This document shows, piece after piece, positions 42,502-50,940 of a stretch of DNA of 64,000 bases. The notes below the pieces were generated by a model, which saw nothing but the letters and a program-made list of their open reading frames with translations, was not told the origin of the DNA and ran no database searches. Origin of the DNA: Candidatus Aminicenantes bacterium UBA6228. Lineage in GTDB: Bacteria; Acidobacteriota; Aminicenantia; Aminicenantales; Saccharicenantaceae. The translations under genes were made by a program, and so were the position numbers. The stretch spans positions 85,307 to 149,306 of the forward strand of contig DJWO01000012.1 of assembly GCA_002441005.1 (NCBI GenBank), in the 5' to 3' direction. Within the stretch, counting starts at the first letter, position 1. The number at the start of each line of letters is the position of its first letter.

Positions 42502-44175
42502 ATGACTGACAGAAAATCAATCATAAGAATTTTTTATTTAGCCATTATAATTTTGTTAGCTGCGGGTTGTTCTTCCCAAAACCGCCAGGCGCCGGTTAAA
42601 CAGGTACCAGCGGCTGTTAAAGCCAATCCAGCCGAAGCTCCAATTAGCCCGGACCAGGCCGGAGAAGGCCAGAAAGAGCAGGGCCTGCCAGCAGCTGCCC
42701 AGGCTGAATCGGCCGCTGGCCTGCCAGCTGAAATGGCCGCTGCTGAAGCTGAAGCTCAAGATAACAGCCCGGCTACCGAGGAAGTCTATGCCCTGTATCA
42801 GGAAGCTCAAGCCGCCCTGGAAAAAGGAGAAATAGCCCAGTCGTTAGCCTGTCTCGACCGGGCCTACTCGGCTTTGCTCAAAATCGAGGCTTCTCCTGAT
42901 TCTCCCCTCGATCAGGAAAAAAATGACCTGAGGATTTTGCTTGTCCAGAAAATCCAGCAGGTCTATGCTTTCCGGCTTATGCCGCCCGGTACCAATCACA
43001 AGACTATTCCCCTGGTAGAAAATAACTGGGTGCTGGCCGAAATTAAGTTATTTCAAACCGCCGAGAAAAAATTTTTTGAGGAGGCCTACCGGCGATCAGG
43101 TCTTTTCCGGCCGATGATCGTCGAAGAGCTTAAACAGGCCGGCTTGCCCGAGGAACTTTCCTGGCTGCCGCTAATCGAAAGCGGTTATAGACCGAGAGCT
43201 TTATCGCGGGCCAGGGCTCTTGGCCTGTGGCAGTTTATTGCCTCGACTGGCTATAGATATGGTCTCAAGCGTGATAAGTACATAGATGAAAGAATGGATC
43301 CGGTTAAATCTACCAGGGCAGCAATTAAATATCTCAGCGAGCTCCATGACTTCTTCGGCGACTGGACGACCGCTATTGCTTCTTATAATTGCGGCGAAAT
43401 AAGAGTTCAAAGTGTCATCCGCAATCAAAAAATTGATTACCTCGACAACTTCTGGGATCTCTTTTCCAACCTGCCTTATGAGACTGCCCGCTATGTCCCC
43501 AGGTTTATTGCCACCCTGCTGATCATAGAGAATCCGGACAGGTACGGCTTCAACCTTCCCCCTGTCAATTCGCCTTTGTCTTTTGAAACAGTCAGTCTGA
43601 CCAAACCGGTCAAGCTGTCGGTTCTGGCTTCCAAACTGGGCCTGACGGCTGAGGTTTTAAGCCAGCTCAATCCGGAGCTAAGATATGACTCGACACCTAA
43701 TTATGCTTATGACTTGAGAGTCCCAGCCGGCTATGGCGAGAAGACGATGGCCTGCCTGAATGAGCTGCCGAACTGGATCCCGCCTGATGTCGTTTATGGC
43801 TGGCACAGGGTCAAAACAGGTGAAACTCTTGGGTTGATTGCCAGACGCTATCACACTTCAGTTCAGGCCATAGTCAGGCTGAACAAACTCAAAAACTCGA
43901 AACTTATTTACCCCGGCCAGCGCCTGAGAATACCTGGCCAGGGACAGGGCTTAGTCCCGGATGATGATTCAAACCAGCAGTCCGCCTCTACCAGTCAGGC
44001 TCCAAAACCGGTCAGCCAGTCAGGACAGGAGATTGATTATGTGGTCAAACCAGGTGATACTCTGTTTAACCTGGCCAGGACTTATGGACTGAGTATAGAT
44101 AAAATCAAAAAGGATAATAATCTCGACAGCGACCTGCTGAGTGTCGGTCAGAAATTGACCATTAGATTTAACTGA
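42502..44175 (+). CDS. MltD-like lytic transglycosylase lipoprotein with two LysM domains
   Basis: A 557-residue protein from the ATG at 42502 (a GTG three codons earlier is possible). The N-terminal helix ends in the lipobox LLAAGC, so it is a lipoprotein. A low-complexity Ala/Glu/Pro stretch (about 20-95) follows, then the SLT domain (about 190-330): LPEELSWLPLIESGYRPRAL with catalytic E226, ALGLWQFIASTGYRYGL, and TTAIASYNCGE. Two LysM repeats bind glycan: HRVKTGETLGLIARRYHTSV and YVVKPGDTLFNLARTYGLSI. It cleaves peptidoglycan strands to 1,6-anhydro-muropeptides at the outer membrane. It opens a run of cell-wall genes. Confidence 0.92.
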   Translation: MTDRKSIIRIFYLAIIILLAAGCSSQNRQAPVKQVPAAVKANPAEAPISPDQAGEGQKEQGLPAAAQAESAAGLPAEMAAAEAEAQDNSPATEEVYALYQEAQAALEKGEIAQSLACLDRAYSALLKIEASPDSPLDQEKNDLRILLVQKIQQVYAFRLMPPGTNHKTIPLVENNWVLAEIKLFQTAEKKFFEEAYRRSGLFRPMIVEELKQAGLPEELSWLPLIESGYRPRALSRARALGLWQFIASTGYRYGLKRDKYIDERMDPVKSTRAAIKYLSELHDFFGDWTTAIASYNCGEIRVQSVIRNQKIDYLDNFWDLFSNLPYETARYVPRFIATLLIIENPDRYGFNLPPVNSPLSFETVSLTKPVKLSVLASKLGLTAEVLSQLNPELRYDSTPNYAYDLRVPAGYGEKTMACLNELPNWIPPDVVYGWHRVKTGETLGLIARRYHTSVQAIVRLNKLKNSKLIYPGQRLRIPGQGQGLVPDDDSNQQSASTSQAPKPVSQSGQEIDYVVKPGDTLFNLARTYGLSIDKIKKDNNLDSDLLSVGQKLTIRFN

Positions 44176-44272
44176 ACTTAGTTATTCACCAAGCTGAACA
44201 TATCGCGGACCTTTCAATTCTCATTGATAAGAAAACCGGGACATGTTAGCATTTAACTTAAGCCTTTCTTGC

Positions 44273-44304
44273 CCTTTATTTCGCTCTGACCGGAGAAATA
44301 AAGG
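44273..44304 (+). repeat. 10-bp perfect inverted repeat upstream of the beta-lactamase-like gene
   Basis: CCTTTATTTC (44273-44282) and GAAATAAAGG (44295-44304) pair across a 12-base loop that has a further CTC/GAG pairing. No T-run follows, so it is not a standard terminator. It lies 75 bases before the next ATG. Confidence 0.55.
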
Positions 44305-44379
44305 TGCTTGTCCTGGATCAGGGTTAACTGATTCAGGCTAATAAAATCAAAAGTTTAAAAGCTGGAAAGGGAGGGTCAG

Positions 44380-45312
44380 ATGTCAGGATTTTTAAAAGGG
44401 AAACAATTTGGCTATATCTTAACCGCCTGGCTGTTATTGATGTCAGTCCAGGCCCCCTATCTTCAGGCTGAAACTAAGACAGCCGTGCTGGAGAAGAAGC
44501 TGATCAGCGACTTAAGAAGCTTCAGCGACCAGCTGGATGGCGTGCTGGGCCTGGCCATTAAAGATTTATCCACTGGCCGGACGATTTTCATCAATGAAAA
44601 TGAAATTTTCCCCCAGGCCAGTTCGATAAAAATGACTATCCTGCTTGAAGTCTTAAAACAGGCAGAGGAAGGGAAGTTAAAACTAGACGAGTTTATTAAT
44701 CTGACGCCAGAAGCCAAGGTCGGAGGAGGTCTTATTCTGGCCTACCTGGGTTATCCGGCCCTGAAGATTTCAATCCGGGATCTGTGTGTCTTAATGGTTG
44801 TTCTATCCGACAACACGGCTACCAATCTGCTGATCGACCGGGCCGGTCTGAAAAATATCAACAACCGCCTCCAGGGATTGGGACTCAACCAGACTAAGCT
44901 GCAGCGGAAAATGATGGATGTCAAAGCAGCCGGCGAAGGCCGGGAAAATCTGTCCACCCCATTGGAGATGATGAGTCTGCTGGAAAAAATCTATAAAGGG
45001 TCAGTCTTATCTCCCGCCTCAAAGCAGGAATTCTTTAATATTCTGTCACTGCCCAAGGACAGCCCGCTGCAGCAAGCGGTACCGGAGGGGGTGGTGGTGG
45101 CCGATAAGCCGGGTGAGCTCGAGGCTGTCCGCTGTAATTCCGGCCTGGTTTTTCTAAAAAAACACCCCTATGTAATCTGCGTCATGACTACCTATCTAAA
45201 AAATGAAGCCGAGGGCAATGCTACTATTAAGAAGATAGGCCAGGCGGCTTTCAGTTATTTTGACCGTCTGGAGAGGTCAAGCGACTACGGCCGGATTGTG
45301 TCAGAAAAATAG
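44380..45312 (+). CDS. Exported class A beta-lactamase-like serine hydrolase
   Basis: A 310-residue protein with a Sec signal peptide (cleavage near LQA, residue 30). It has the penicillin-recognising fold: S81-x-x-K84 in ASSIKMTILLEV, the SDN triad S143-D144-N145 in VLSDNTATNLLI, and a third motif KPG (K243-P244-G245) where class A enzymes have KTG or KSG. The region GEGRENLSTPLEMM aligns with the omega-loop glutamate. It may hydrolyse beta-lactams or act as a DD-peptidase-like hydrolase; the Pro in the third motif makes strong lactamase activity uncertain. GGGAGG precedes the ATG. A 20-bp palindrome covers its stop codon. Confidence 0.85.
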   Translation: MSGFLKGKQFGYILTAWLLLMSVQAPYLQAETKTAVLEKKLISDLRSFSDQLDGVLGLAIKDLSTGRTIFINENEIFPQASSIKMTILLEVLKQAEEGKLKLDEFINLTPEAKVGGGLILAYLGYPALKISIRDLCVLMVVLSDNTATNLLIDRAGLKNINNRLQGLGLNQTKLQRKMMDVKAAGEGRENLSTPLEMMSLLEKIYKGSVLSPASKQEFFNILSLPKDSPLQQAVPEGVVVADKPGELEAVRCNSGLVFLKKHPYVICVMTTYLKNEAEGNATIKKIGQAAFSYFDRLERSSDYGRIVSEK

Positions 45313-45326
45313 AATCAATTCTATTT
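45307..45326. repeat. 20-bp palindrome across the stop codon of the serine hydrolase gene
   Basis: AAATAGAATCAATTCTATTT is a perfect inverted repeat of 9-bp arms around CA. With a two-base centre it is more likely a protein site than a hairpin. Its arms resemble those of the repeat at 790-822. Confidence 0.45.
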
Positions 45327-45352
45327 AGATTAAAGAAGCTCCAAAAAAGCTC

Positions 45353-46486
45353 TTACCATTCAGGGATTGACGGCTCAACCCCGAGGCCCGGCTGATCAGA
45401 CAGCAGCCAGCGGTCACCCTGAAGCTTTAGCCCGCGGAAAGGATCATTATTGATCAATAAGTTGCCATCCAGATCAACATAATCAAAAAGCGGGCTGATG
45501 GTGGCCCCGGCTGAAATGGCCAGAGAGCTTTCAATCATACAGCCCAGCATCAGTTTTAAATTAAGAGACCTGGCCACCGCCACCAGCCTCAAGGCTTCCT
45601 GCAGGCCGCCGCATTTCATCAGCTTGATGTTAATACCATGAAAGCCTGAAGCCAGAGCCGGGACATCCTGGATCTTGTGGACGCTTTCATCAGCTATGAG
45701 GGGCAGCTTGACCCGCTCCTTGAGCCAGCGGTAATCTTCCAGATTGGCAGCCGGCATAGGCTGTTCAACGAATTCTACATTTTTATCGGCCAGCCAGTTA
45801 ATCATCTCCAGAGCCTGCTGCCTGTCCTTCCAGCCTTCATTGACGTCTACCCGGATTGGCCGGTTAGTTACCTCTCTCAGACCTTCAATGATTTTTTTAT
45901 CATCTTTAGAACCGAGCTTTATTTTAAGAGCTTGAAAGTCCTTAGCCTCCTTAGCGGTTTTTTGCATGATTGGCACCTCAGCGATGCTGATGGAAAAGGT
46001 GGTCGGAACGGTTTTATTCTTGTTGAGGCCGAAAAATTTATAAAGGGGAATTTTTAAGCTCTTGCCAACCCAGTCGAGGATGGCCATATCCAGAGCCGCC
46101 TTAGCCGCATTCTGGCCAGGAGCCAGCCGGTCAATTTCCCGCCAGCGGTCATCGAATTCCCATAAATCCTTTTCGAGAATCAGCCTGGCTTGAGCGATAA
46201 AAGCCTGGTTGCTTTCTGCACTTTCCTCATAGCGGGGAATAGGAGCCGCCTCGCCATAGCCAACCAGCCCGTCTCGTTCCAGCCTGACCAGAACATTCCG
46301 CCTGATATCCCAGGTGCCGCGTGACAGCGTCCAGGCCTGCCGTAAATGTAATTCATAGATGGTGGTGGTAATCTTAACCCGGCCGGAGCTAATGGTTTTT
46401 TTCAGCCGGCGGGCCGAAAGAGGATTAACTAAGAAAGATGACGCAATAAGAGTGCCAGAGGTTTTAAAAAATTCTTGACGATTCAT
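45353..46486 (-). CDS. Exported dipeptide epimerase (L-Ala-D/L-Glu epimerase type, enolase superfamily)
   Basis: A 377-residue enolase-superfamily member. The catalytic lysine is in FQALKIKLGS, metal ligands are in RPIRVDVNEGW, VEFVEQPM and PLIADESVHK, and the second lysine is in GINIKLMKCGGL. GCMIESSLAISAG and VDLDGNLLINNDPF are typical of Ala-Glu epimerases, which act in murein tripeptide recycling. The N-terminus (NRQEFFKTSGTLIASSFLV) looks like a Tat signal in which the second Arg is Gln, so export is likely but not certain. AAGGAGG precedes the ATG. It is divergent from the NlpC/P60 gene, whose product would feed it murein dipeptides. Confidence 0.87.
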   Translation of the reverse strand: MNRQEFFKTSGTLIASSFLVNPLSARRLKKTISSGRVKITTTIYELHLRQAWTLSRGTWDIRRNVLVRLERDGLVGYGEAAPIPRYEESAESNQAFIAQARLILEKDLWEFDDRWREIDRLAPGQNAAKAALDMAILDWVGKSLKIPLYKFFGLNKNKTVPTTFSISIAEVPIMQKTAKEAKDFQALKIKLGSKDDKKIIEGLREVTNRPIRVDVNEGWKDRQQALEMINWLADKNVEFVEQPMPAANLEDYRWLKERVKLPLIADESVHKIQDVPALASGFHGINIKLMKCGGLQEALRLVAVARSLNLKLMLGCMIESSLAISAGATISPLFDYVDLDGNLLINNDPFRGLKLQGDRWLLSDQPGLGVEPSIPEW

Positions 46487-46506
46487 TTTTCCCTCCTTGA
46501 ATTCAT

Positions 46507-46535
46507 AGTATATAAAATCAAGTTATTTTTTCCAA
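46507..46535 (-). promoter_or_regulatory. Promoter of the dipeptide epimerase gene
   Basis: TTGGAA (46530-46535) and TATACT (46507-46512) are 17 bases apart on the minus strand, about 20 bases before the start codon. Confidence 0.5.
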
Positions 46536-46545
46536 GTTAAACTGG

Positions 46546-46575
46546 TTGGTAGCCGGTCCCCTTTTCGATTATAAT
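46546..46575 (+). promoter_or_regulatory. Promoter of the NlpC/P60 gene
   Basis: TTGGTA (46546-46551) and a consensus TATAAT (46570-46575) are 18 bases apart. It is back to back with the epimerase promoter. Confidence 0.55.
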
Positions 46576-46604
46576 GTGATCAGTATTTTATTCTGGAGGT
46601 TCTG

Positions 46605-47507
46605 ATGAACAGAAAAGTTTTTTCTTTTATCTCCGCTGTCATTTTAACTCTTTTATCAACCTGTCTTTATGCCCAGACCGGGACCGGACAGGGAGTGGTC
46701 ATCCAATCGGTGGAAAATATGTTTTCCAAGCCGAGTTCAAAAGTCGATGTGGTCAGCCAGGCCTTGCTTGGCATGACGGTTAAAATCCTCAAGACTGAAA
46801 AAGATGACCAGGGCAAAGACTGGTATTATATCGAGACGCCTGATACCTATCAGGGCTGGATTAATAGCCAGGCTGTCCGGCTTTACAAGCCAGACGAAAA
46901 ACCTTATGCCTCGGCCGGCCAGGTGATGGAAATTACCAGCCTGATGGCCTTTGTTTATGCCACGCCCGATGTGACTGAACAAAAGCCTTTAAAGATGGCT
47001 CCCATCAGCACAGTTCTGGAAGTCGGTCAGGCCGGAGAGCGCTGGGTTCCGGTTACCTTGCCCTGCGGCCATAAAGCCTTCATTCAGGTTGGCGATGGTG
47101 AAATCAAGGCGGCCCCCTTTAAAAGGCCCAGGCTGGCCCCTGAACAGACAGTTGCCCTGGCTAAAAGATTTCTGGGCATTCCCTACCTCTGGGGCGGAAC
47201 CAGCCCGCTGGGTATCGATTGCTCTGGCTTTGCCCAGCTAATTTACCGGTTGAGCGGAGTGGAAATCCTGCGGGATGCCGGTATTCAATACACCAGTTCC
47301 GGCCTGATTGAGATTCCCAAAGGTCAGGAACAAGCCGGCGATTTGATTTTCTTCGGGGGCAAAAGCATTACCCATGTGGGGATGATGATCAGTGACCATG
47401 AATTTATTCATGCCACTACTCATGACCAGCCGGTGGTTCAGATTTCTGATCTGCGGGCTGCCTACTGGCAAAAAATTTATCAGGGTTGCCGCCGGGCACC
47501 GCGTTGA
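46605..47507 (+). CDS. Exported NlpC/P60 peptidoglycan endopeptidase with SH3b domains
   Basis: A 300-residue protein with a Sec signal peptide (cleavage near LYAQ, residue 24). Two SH3b-like segments (about 30-90 and 100-165) are followed by the NlpC/P60 cysteine peptidase: GIPYLWGGTSPLGIDCSGFA with C206, THVGMMISD with H257, and H269 in EFIHATT as third residue. The arrangement is that of gamma-D-Glu-diamino acid endopeptidases such as YkfC, which release L-Ala-D-Glu for an Ala-Glu epimerase; the epimerase gene lies divergently next to it. It acts in the periplasm. GGAGG precedes the ATG. Confidence 0.92.
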   Translation: MNRKVFSFISAVILTLLSTCLYAQTGTGQGVVIQSVENMFSKPSSKVDVVSQALLGMTVKILKTEKDDQGKDWYYIETPDTYQGWINSQAVRLYKPDEKPYASAGQVMEITSLMAFVYATPDVTEQKPLKMAPISTVLEVGQAGERWVPVTLPCGHKAFIQVGDGEIKAAPFKRPRLAPEQTVALAKRFLGIPYLWGGTSPLGIDCSGFAQLIYRLSGVEILRDAGIQYTSSGLIEIPKGQEQAGDLIFFGGKSITHVGMMISDHEFIHATTHDQPVVQISDLRAAYWQKIYQGCRRAPR

Positions 47508-47649
47508 TCAGACCCAAAAAATAGAACAAGAACAATCTGCCGGCTGTTAATTGATTGAATCAGATAAAAGGCTGAGACTTCAGGGCGGGTGCTGGCTGAA
47601 GCTCTGGAAGGCTAAGTACTTTTCTTAGCTGTCAAGTTAATCTTCTATT

Positions 47650-48060
47650 TTATTTGCCTTCTTTTGGGCTGGCTTTTTCTTTCTTTTTAGCTTTCTTTTT
47701 GTATTCGGCCCCTAAAAGCTCGATCATGGCCATTTGAGCTCCATCCCCGGAGCGCAAGCCCAATTTGACAATCCGGGTGTAGCCTCCTGGCCGCTCTTTA
47801 AACCTTGGGCCCAGCTCGGTAAATAGCTTTTGAACCACCGATTCTTTGGTAAGATAGGCCAGAGCCTGCCTTCTTCTGGCCAGAGTGTTTATCCGGCCGG
47901 TAGTAATCAATTTTTCAGCTACTGGCTTGACGGCCTTAGCCTTGGCCAGAGTAGTTCTAACCCTTTCCTTCTCCAGGAGAGAAGTGACCAGATTCCGCAA
48001 TAAAGCCCGGCGGTGAGAGGTGTTGCGTCTTAGTTTGTAGCGTTTAACCTGATGCCTCAT
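47650..48060 (-). CDS. rplQ: 50S ribosomal protein L17
   Basis: A 136-residue L17. MRHQVKRYKLRRNTSHRRAL and NLVTSLLEKERVRTTLAKAK are the conserved N-terminal core; GGYTRIVKLGLRSGDGAQMA closes the domain. A lysine-rich tail (KKKAKKKEKASPKEGK) extends beyond the E. coli length. Last gene of the alpha operon; its ATG overlaps the rpoA stop (ATGA). The 142-base gap to nlpC contains two small stems (CTTCAG/CTGAAG and GCTAAG/CTTAGC), neither with a T-run. Confidence 0.98.
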   Translation of the reverse strand: MRHQVKRYKLRRNTSHRRALLRNLVTSLLEKERVRTTLAKAKAVKPVAEKLITTGRINTLARRRQALAYLTKESVVQKLFTELGPRFKERPGGYTRIVKLGLRSGDGAQMAMIELLGAEYKKKAKKKEKASPKEGK

Positions 48061-49088
48061 ACTTCCAGCTCCTTATCAGTCTTTCTCCCTTTTATTATGT
48101 TTTGGATCTGCTCTAATAATTTCGGATGAAGCTCAAGGTTTAAACCCAGGCCAAGATTAGTCAGAGTCTCTTTTATCTCCAGCAGGGATTTCCGGCCAAA
48201 GTTCTTGGTTTTTAACAGTTCTTCTTCAGTCTTCTGGACCAACTCATAAACATAGCTGATGCCTGCTGCCCGCAAGCAGTTATTAGCTCTAACTGAAAGT
48301 TCCAGATGGTCAATGCTATTGGCTAAAATTTCAGCCATCTCCGCATAAGGTATCTCTTTGGTTGGAGCGGCAGCTTCTTTTTGCGCAGGCTCGTCAACGA
48401 TATTCAGGAAAATACTCAGATGATCCCTCAGAATCTTAGCGGCCTGGGAAACGGCCTCACCGGGTTTAATAGCTCCGTTAGTCCAGACTTCCAGGGTTAA
48501 GCTTTCATAATCAATTCTCTTGCCTACCCGGGCAGGCTCAACTGTATAGTTCACTCTGAGAACAGGAGAATGGGACGAGTCAAGAGGAATAAAATCGACA
48601 CTCAAATCATCGCTGTAGTTCTGATCAGCACTCAGATAGCCCCGGTTATTCTTCACTACCATTTCCATCTCCAGCTTGCCATCAGCATCGAGACTGGCTA
48701 AATGAAGATCGGGATTCAGTATTTCAACATCTGAATCATGAATAATATCTCCAGCTTTGACCTCGGCTGGTCCGGCCATCTTCAGGCTAATTCTTTTTGG
48801 CTCATTGTTCCTCAATCTTAACGGGATCGTCTTCAAATTGAGGATGATATGCGTGACGTCTTCCACCACCCCGGGGATGGAAGAAAACTCATGCAGAACT
48901 CCTGTTATCTTAACGGCGGTAATGGCTGCTCCGCTGATTGAAGACAGCAGGACCCGGCGCAGTGAATTACCAACGGTGATGCCGTAGCCATGCTCAAAGG
49001 GCTGGGCTTTAAAGCGGCCATAAGTATCTGTTAAGGTTTCATAATCGCATTCTAAATATCTTGGCTTCTGGAAACCAAGCTCTGTCAT
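48057..49088 (-). CDS. rpoA: RNA polymerase alpha subunit
   Basis: A 343-residue alpha subunit. The N-terminal domain (about 1-235) has EPFEHGYGITVGNSLRRVLL and GAAITAVKITGVLHEFSSIP with the dimerisation segments; a linker rich in Ala, Glu and Lys follows; the C-terminal domain (about 260-325) has the helix-hairpin LELSVRANNCLRAAGISYVY and KNFGRKSLLEIKETL that binds UP elements and activators. GGAGG precedes the ATG, 44 bases after rpsD. Confidence 0.98.
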   Translation of the reverse strand: MTELGFQKPRYLECDYETLTDTYGRFKAQPFEHGYGITVGNSLRRVLLSSISGAAITAVKITGVLHEFSSIPGVVEDVTHIILNLKTIPLRLRNNEPKRISLKMAGPAEVKAGDIIHDSDVEILNPDLHLASLDADGKLEMEMVVKNNRGYLSADQNYSDDLSVDFIPLDSSHSPVLRVNYTVEPARVGKRIDYESLTLEVWTNGAIKPGEAVSQAAKILRDHLSIFLNIVDEPAQKEAAAPTKEIPYAEMAEILANSIDHLELSVRANNCLRAAGISYVYELVQKTEEELLKTKNFGRKSLLEIKETLTNLGLGLNLELHPKLLEQIQNIIKGRKTDKELEV

Positions 49089-49132
49089 GGTTCCTCCTTT
49101 TAAGGAAGGTTAGTATTAAACAGCCTTCCCTG

Positions 49133-49759
49133 TTATTTTGAATAAAGTTCTACTATCAGATGTTCTTCGACCGGGATGGTGATATCATGCCTGGTCGGCA
49201 GTGAAGCCACCCTGGCTTGCAGATTATCCCAGTCAGGCTGGAGCCAGCCCGGGACCATCTTGCCTTTATTAGATTCAATGATAGCTTTTACAGTTTCATT
49301 TTGAGCTGTCTTTTCCTTCAGGCTAATGATATCCCCTTCTTTGACCAAAAAAGAAGGAATAGTCACCTTATGATCATTTACCCGGACATGACCGTGAGCG
49401 ATCAACTGGCGGGCCTGAGCCCGGGAAAGAGAAAAGCCCGCCATAAACAGCACATTGTCCAGCCTTCTTTCCAGCATGATCAACAGATTCTCGCCGGTGA
49501 CGCCTTTTTGCTGTTCGGCTTTTTCAAAGAACAGCCTGAACTGCTTTTCAGACATGGCATAATATCTCTTCAGTTTTTGCTTTTCTCTTAATTGAATAGC
49601 ATAACCAAGGACTCTTTTCCGCAGCCGCCCATGCTGGCCGGGAGCGAAAGACCGTCTTTCTAAAGGGCACTTATCAGTCAGACATTTATTGCCTTTAAGA
49701 AACAATTTAGTTTTTTCCGTCCGGCATAGACGGCAATCTGGCTTTTGATACCTGGCCAT
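49133..49759 (-). CDS. rpsD: 30S ribosomal protein S4, zinc-binding (C+) form
   Basis: A 208-residue S4. The N-terminus has four cysteines (C9, C12, C26, C31: PDCRLC, NKCLTDKC), the zinc-binding C+ form; zinc-free paralogues lack them. The S4 RNA-binding domain is RRLDNVLFMAGFSLSRAQAR followed by QLIAHGHVRVNDHKV. It nucleates 30S assembly on 16S rRNA and often represses the alpha operon. The ATG at 49759 has AGGAG seven bases upstream; a TTG two codons earlier was rejected. Confidence 0.98.
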   Translation of the reverse strand: MARYQKPDCRLCRTEKTKLFLKGNKCLTDKCPLERRSFAPGQHGRLRKRVLGYAIQLREKQKLKRYYAMSEKQFRLFFEKAEQQKGVTGENLLIMLERRLDNVLFMAGFSLSRAQARQLIAHGHVRVNDHKVTIPSFLVKEGDIISLKEKTAQNETVKAIIESNKGKMVPGWLQPDWDNLQARVASLPTRHDITIPVEEHLIVELYSK

Positions 49760-49786
49760 AGTCAATCTCCTTTAACCTTCATTCTC

Positions 49787-50173
49787 TTAGACTCTCCTTT
49801 TCCTTCTCACCCGGCAGCCATTGTGAGGTATGGGAGTGACATCCCGAATCGATTTTATTTCCAATCCGGCTGCCTGGAGAGCCCTGATGGATGATTCCCG
49901 TCCAGCTCCCGGGCCCTTTACCCTGACATCAACATAACGGACGCCAGATTCTCTGGCTTTGCCAGCCACATCTTTGGCGGCCAGCTGGGCAGCAAAGGGC
50001 GTTCCTTTCCTGGCTCCCTTAAAGCCCGAGGTTCCAGAACTGGCCCAGCAAATCGTACTTCCCTGCTGGTCAGCTATGGTGATGATTGTATTATTGAACG
50101 TTGACTGAATATGAACGACTCCATAGGAAACTTCTCTCTTTATCTTTTTTTTCTTGGACTTAGCTTTAGGCAT
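49787..50173 (-). CDS. rpsK: 30S ribosomal protein S11
   Basis: A 128-residue S11: [20 protein letters not shown], then [20 protein letters not shown] and the C-terminal [18 protein letters not shown], all conserved. It forms part of the 30S platform at the mRNA exit. It starts 16 bases after rpsM and ends 27 bases before rpsD. The N-terminus is lysine-rich ([13 protein letters not shown]). Confidence 0.98.
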   Translation of the reverse strand: MPKAKSKKKKIKREVSYGVVHIQSTFNNTIITIADQQGSTICWASSGTSGFKGARKGTPFAAQLAAKDVAGKARESGVRYVDVRVKGPGAGRESSIRALQAAGLEIKSIRDVTPIPHNGCRVRRKRRV

Positions 50174-50189
50174 GATCTTTCTCCATTAT

Positions 50190-50570
50190 TCAGGCTTTTT
50201 TCTCTTTAAGTTTCTTAATGGTGTGGCCGCGGGGCCCTTTTCTGGACCGGGCATTGGTCTTAGTCCTCTGGCCTCGGACCGGCAAGTTCCGCTTGTGTCT
50301 CAAGCCGCGATAACAGCCGATATCAATTAACCGCTTGATATCGGCTGAAACTTCTTTCCGCAGCTCGCCTTCAATTTTTTCTCTCTTCTCAATGATCTGG
50401 CGGATCTTGTTAACTTCGTCTTCAGTCAGATCCTTGACCTTTTTGTTTTTATCGATTCTGGCCTCGTCGAGAATTTTGGCCGCCTTCGACCGGCCAATAC
50501 CATAAATGTAGGTCAAGCCAATCTCAATCCTTTTTTCTGGCGGAAGGGTTATACCTGCTATTCTTGCCAT
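50190..50570 (-). CDS. rpsM: 30S ribosomal protein S13
   Basis: A 126-residue S13: [34 protein letters not shown], and the C-terminal [20 protein letters not shown] with [11 protein letters not shown]. It sits in the 30S head and touches the tRNA and L5. It starts 12 bases after rpmJ. Confidence 0.98.
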   Translation of the reverse strand: MARIAGITLPPEKRIEIGLTYIYGIGRSKAAKILDEARIDKNKKVKDLTEDEVNKIRQIIEKREKIEGELRKEVSADIKRLIDIGCYRGLRHKRNLPVRGQRTKTNARSRKGPRGHTIKKLKEKKA

Positions 50571-50582
50571 AGTTTCCTCTTT

Positions 50583-50696
50583 CTATCCTTGTCTTTGTTT
50601 ATGCTTTGGATTAGAGCAAATGACTCTAACCACGCCTTTTCTCCGGACGACTTTACAGTTCCGGCACATCTTCTTGACCGATGCTCTGACCTTCAT
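50583..50696 (-). CDS. rpmJ: 50S ribosomal protein L36
   Basis: A 37-residue protein, [20 protein letters not shown] through to a stop at 50583. It has the zinc ligands C11, C14, C27 and H32 (C-x2-C-x12-C-x4-H), the zinc-binding L36 form. GAGGTG lies before the ATG, nine bases after infA. Too short for most length cut-offs, but position and sequence are unambiguous. Confidence 0.97.
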   Translation of the reverse strand: MKVRASVKKMCRNCKVVRRKGVVRVICSNPKHKQRQG

Positions 50697-50705
50697 CTTT
50701 TCACC

Positions 50706-50924
50706 TCATTTATAACGGTAAGTGATTCGCCCTTTAGTTAAATCATAAGGCGAAATCTCTACCCGTATCCTGTCTCCGGGGAGAATCCGGATAAAATTTT
50801 TCCTCATTCTGCCTGAAATATGAGCCAGGATGATGTGCTTATTAGCCAGTTCGACTTTAAACATGGCGTTGGGCAGAGTCTCCAGAACCACGCCTTCCAT
50901 TTCAAATACATCCTGTTTCGGCAT
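50706..50924 (-). CDS. infA: Translation initiation factor IF-1
   Basis: A 72-residue OB-fold protein: [40 protein letters not shown] and [20 protein letters not shown] match IF-1 throughout. It occupies the ribosomal A site during initiation. The start at 50924 gives [11 protein letters not shown], which is usual. It lies 16 bases after map. Confidence 0.98.
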   Translation of the reverse strand: MPKQDVFEMEGVVLETLPNAMFKVELANKHIILAHISGRMRKNFIRILPGDRIRVEISPYDLTKGRITYRYK

Positions 50925-50940
50925 TCACTTAGCTCCTGGC

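Noticed and set aside
47575..47645. Two stems between nlpC and rplQ as terminator of the ribosomal cluster
   Set aside because: Neither CTTCAG/CTGAAG nor GCTAAG/CTTAGC is followed by a T-run on either strand.
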